Shown piece by piece: positions 61,083-64,000 of a DNA stretch of 64,000 nucleotides. The stretch spans positions 42,515,152 to 42,579,151 of the forward strand of contig OX381720.1 in NCBI GenBank assembly GCA_947462335.1. The letters run 5' to 3'. This DNA comes from Harmothoe impar (taxonomy: Eukaryota; Annelida; Polychaeta; Phyllodocida; Polynoidae). The notes below the pieces were generated by a model, which did no database searches, was not told where the DNA came from, and was given only the letters and a program-made list of their open reading frames with translations. Numbering within the stretch: position 1 is the stretch's first letter; every line of letters begins with the position of its first letter. The translations under genes were made by a program, and so were the position numbers.

Positions 61083-61979
61083 TTGGCTAAGACAGGCCTA
61101 AATTGACAAGAAAGTGTTGCCTCTGTCTTGTGATTTGGGAAATCCCAAGGATCAAAAAAGTTGGATATTTTCCCCCAGAAGGCCTTGAGAATGTTGCTTA
61201 ATGGAATATTTCATGGTTCCTTGCTATATCGCAATGGTTGTGTCACTGATTAATCATTACCCAAATCCCACATGCTCCATATTGTAGGCCTATACAGGGG
61301 ATTTGCTCTGCAATTTATAGTGTTTAGTTATGCATATAATGGTGAATATAGTTGCAGGTAATTTAATTGCATCAACATTCCTTAATATTTGAATTTCAAT
61401 GTCCCTTCTGTTGCGATTTTAAACCCAACACCATGTCCCACATGGCCCAAATCGCATCACTCTCCCTGTCCAAATCGTAGAGTGTGCAGTAATATGGCAG
61501 AGCTGTTGCGATTTCAAATCCCACAGTATCAATAAGCAAGATTTTCAGACCCTACGCCTTAAAGTCTAGAAGAATTTGATGAGACCAATGATAATTGTAG
61601 ACTACTTTACCTTCATGACTGAAGGTGGACCAGTCTGTTCAGGAACCTGGTAACACAACTTCAAACACTGAAGAATGACTGTCTATAATATGTCTCTCGG
61701 CAGATCAGCGACCTGCAGCAGTTCATGTATATGACATCGGGTGTGCTATATTGCCAGTACTAAAATGAGGCATATCGATTTCGTTATGCTGAAAGGCAAC
61801 CTATTTATGTGATAAATACTCACTTACTATGATTAATAGCTAAACAAAATTTCAAGGATGGCACTTAATTCCGTCACTGGTGTCATACACACTTGGAGAA
61901 GGCCCACACGATTTATTAGTATCTCCTGTTTTCTATATGTCATATAAAAAATTCTCCGTCTGACTTGAATTGACTAAGT
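61083..61979 (+). repeat. Segmental duplication, copy 1
   Basis: About 0.9 kb, nearly identical to 62693-63690 (for example CTAAGACAGGCCTAAATTG at both starts and ATTCTCCGTCTGACTTGAAT at both ends). It lacks about 130 bp present in copy 2 (63171-63300). Upstream at about 61008-61029 is GGTCAAATCCCACAACGCGA, the inverse of an end found only in copy 2. No gene. Confidence 0.85.
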
Positions 61980-62692
61980 ATTTTTCATCATTATATAATT
62001 TATCATATTACGGAGAGAACCATGGAGTTAGTGATACAGTATACTGGCTTTATCAGCATGGAGTTGGAAAGTCAATTATTCAAACTAGCCGATCTGATGA
62101 ATTGGAAACTGATTGTATGTGTGTACCCCGGATCCATAGTGGTGACCGGAGAGTAACTAGTAGATGGCACCTGTGTTCTCGTAGAACAGATATCATAATA
62201 TTCGGTATCATAGATAAGCGTATAGGGTGGGTCCCGGGGTATGTTGATAAGTATGATAGAGACACATAATAGCCTGACTGAGATTGGGTTGAAGGTATTT
62301 ATTAGTTGAATGAACGAAAACTTACGCATTCCGGAGTCCTCAAAGAAGGAATCTTGCTGGATATTTATATGTATACCTTGCCTTGACTAAGGCCGTCGCG
62401 TATAATTATCAATGCAAGCCCTGGAGCTAACTGACAATAACGAGGTACATATCTCTATATAAATGGAGGGAAGGCTGTGATTATAATATAACCTGTGAAA
62501 GTGCTCTATGTATACCCTAACATCTACAACATCAAATAAAGCTGGATCTCACTACCCTTGCGTTATCTTTGGGCGGAAGCCTATCTCTGACTAGTTCACC
62601 CCACAGAGTAGTAACATAGAAGGCGAATGTTGGACCCCATTTAAGTATACTAAAACACTATGTTTATATAGGACATTAACAATAGCCCAATA
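61980..62692. other. Unique spacer between the two duplication copies
   Basis: About 0.7 kb with no recognised repeat. Frames of 85-99 codons occur on both strands without splice or homology support. Confidence 0.35.
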
Positions 62693-63690
62693 TTAGCTAA
62701 GACAGGCCTAAATTGGCAAGGAAGTGTTGCCTCTGTCTTGCGATTTGGGAAATCCGAAGGATAAAAAAAGTTAGATATTTTCCCCCCGAAGGCCTTGAGA
62801 ATGTTGCTTAATGGAATATGTCATGGTTTCTTGCTATATCGCAATGGTTGTGTCACTGATTAATCATTACCCAAATCCTACATGCTCCATATGTATACAG
62901 GGGATTTGCTCTGCAATTTATAGTGTTTAGTTATGCATATAATGGTGAATATAGTTGCAGGTAATTTAATTGCATCAACATTCCTTAATATTTGAATTTC
63001 AATGTCCCTTCTGTTGCGATTTTAAACCCAACACCATGTCCCACATGGCCCAAATCGCATCACTCTCCCTGTCAAAATCATAGAGTGTGGGATTTGGAGA
63101 ATGCAGTAATATGGCAGAGCTGTTGCGATTTCAAATCCCACAGTATCAATAAGCAAGATTTTCAGACCCATTTTAATATCGCGTTGTGGGATTCGACCTT
63201 AACACATCAAGAACAGCAAATCGTACTTCCACATGCCCTGGCAGTAGCTGTGATCTAAACACAATAAGTGTATTGTGAAGAACCGACAAAGGTATACGCC
63301 TTAAAGTCTAGAAGAAAATGATGAGACTAATGATAATTGTAGACTACTTCACCTCCATGACTGAAGGTGGACCAGTCTGTTCAGAAACCTGGTATTAAAC
63401 ACAACTTCAATCACTGAAGAATGACCTGCAGAAGTTCATGTATATGACATTGGGTGCGCTATATTGGCAGTACTAAAATGAGGCATATCGATTTCGTTAT
63501 GCTGAAAGGCAACCTATTTATGTGATAAATACTCACTTACTATGATTAATAGCTAAACAAAATGTCAAGGATGGCACTCAATTCCGTCACTGGCGTCATA
63601 CACCCTTGGAGAAGGCCCACACGATTTATTAGTATCTCCTGTTTTCTATGTCATATAAAAATTCTCCGTCTGACTTGAATGGACTAAGTA
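62693..63690 (+). repeat. Segmental duplication, copy 2
   Basis: The partner of 61083-61979, offset 1610 bp at the start and 1710 bp at the end. It includes TCGCGTTGTGGGATTCGACC (63179-63198), the inverse of the end upstream of copy 1, so a transposon with these terminal repeats is embedded in the duplicated unit. It lacks a TCTCTCGGCAGATCAG segment of copy 1. Confidence 0.85.
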
Positions 63691-64000
63691 TTTGTCCGAC
63701 TTCAGGGAAAAGCTTTTCAACGGAAGTGCGCAAATATTTTCTCAGTGTTGCTAGCCTAGTTATGTACAACCAATACTACTTCCGGTTATCTATTACTGCA
63801 GAAAACTGTTTGTCATCGCCACGTGTATTTCGCCATTCACGACCAATTCCTGGTATTTTGAAAATTCAAAAATAAGGGTCTAGGTTCTTGGTGTTCACTT
63901 ATGAATCATGGGGTGTAAATATGGTGGAATTACATAAAATAGTTATTCTCCTCAAAGCTGGATACAAGATTCCAGGGTCTGACTCATTTCTGTCCTTACA
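63691..64000. other. Right-hand end, nothing recognised
   Basis: No gene or repeat could be supported in the last 310 bases. Confidence 0.4.

Noticed and set aside
1..64000. CRISPR array, operon, or bacterial or viral gene block
   Set aside because: No regular spacer-repeat array with unique spacers; tandem repeats have no unique spacers; splice sites and repeat content show an animal genome.

Overview
This window is eukaryotic and almost certainly from an animal. It is AT-rich and gene-poor, with long introns carrying GT-AG boundaries and many small foldback transposons, minisatellites and (TA)n tracts. There is no operon structure and no ORF of bacterial style. The repeat style (terminal-inverted-repeat elements, tRNA-like Pol III heads, AACGTT-rich and TTTCGCG-rich foldbacks) suggests a marine invertebrate such as a lancelet, hemichordate or mollusc. 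I cannot fix the species from sequence alone.

Only two protein genes are supported. The first is a compact ankyrin-repeat gene on the minus strand (about 10.44-11.19 kb) that is open in one exon and has a strong initiator context. The second is an unrecognised multi-exon gene, also on the minus strand. Its three 3' exons (17.7-21.5 kb) have canonical splice sites and joining reading phases. A Ser-rich candidate 5' exon lies about 18.4 kb upstream (39.97-40.39 kb) and also matches in phase, giving a tentative 324-residue model. The large interval between is read as intron or regulatory DNA. It is strongly enriched for the interrupted palindrome GAGCWGCTC (20 exact copies in the window, about 0.5 expected by chance).

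Layout. 0-5.3 kb: several terminal-inverted-repeat elements, a tRNA-Val(TAC)-like gene with a D-loop insertion, and a 100-bp foldback element with a TTA target duplication. 6.27-9.18 kb: a 16-bp minisatellite and an 87/88-bp satellite, interleaved. 9.9-15.1 kb: GGGCCCAGTTGGG-type repeat, the ankyrin gene, small CCCAG foldbacks. 15.3-40.4 kb: the multi-exon gene and its introns, with (TA)n, (GAAA)n, a 315-bp G-rich foldback, a 0.82-kb CACTG-ended element and others. 41.3-43.2 kb: an AACGTT-rich element enclosing three copies of a foldback MITE, two tRNA-like sequences and (TA)n. 45.5-51.7 kb: a mirror-organised complex of at least six tandem-repeat families bounded by a 13-bp perfect inverted repeat. 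55.1-60.1 kb: old, diverged tandem duplications about 2 kb long. 61.0-63.7 kb: a recent-looking duplication with an embedded inverted-repeat element.

Most long open frames here are by-products of tandem repeats. In particular, the long minus-strand frames at 6.3-8.4 kb arise because a stop-free 16-bp unit reads through in all three frames. No reverse transcriptase, transposase or integrase domain was recognised.
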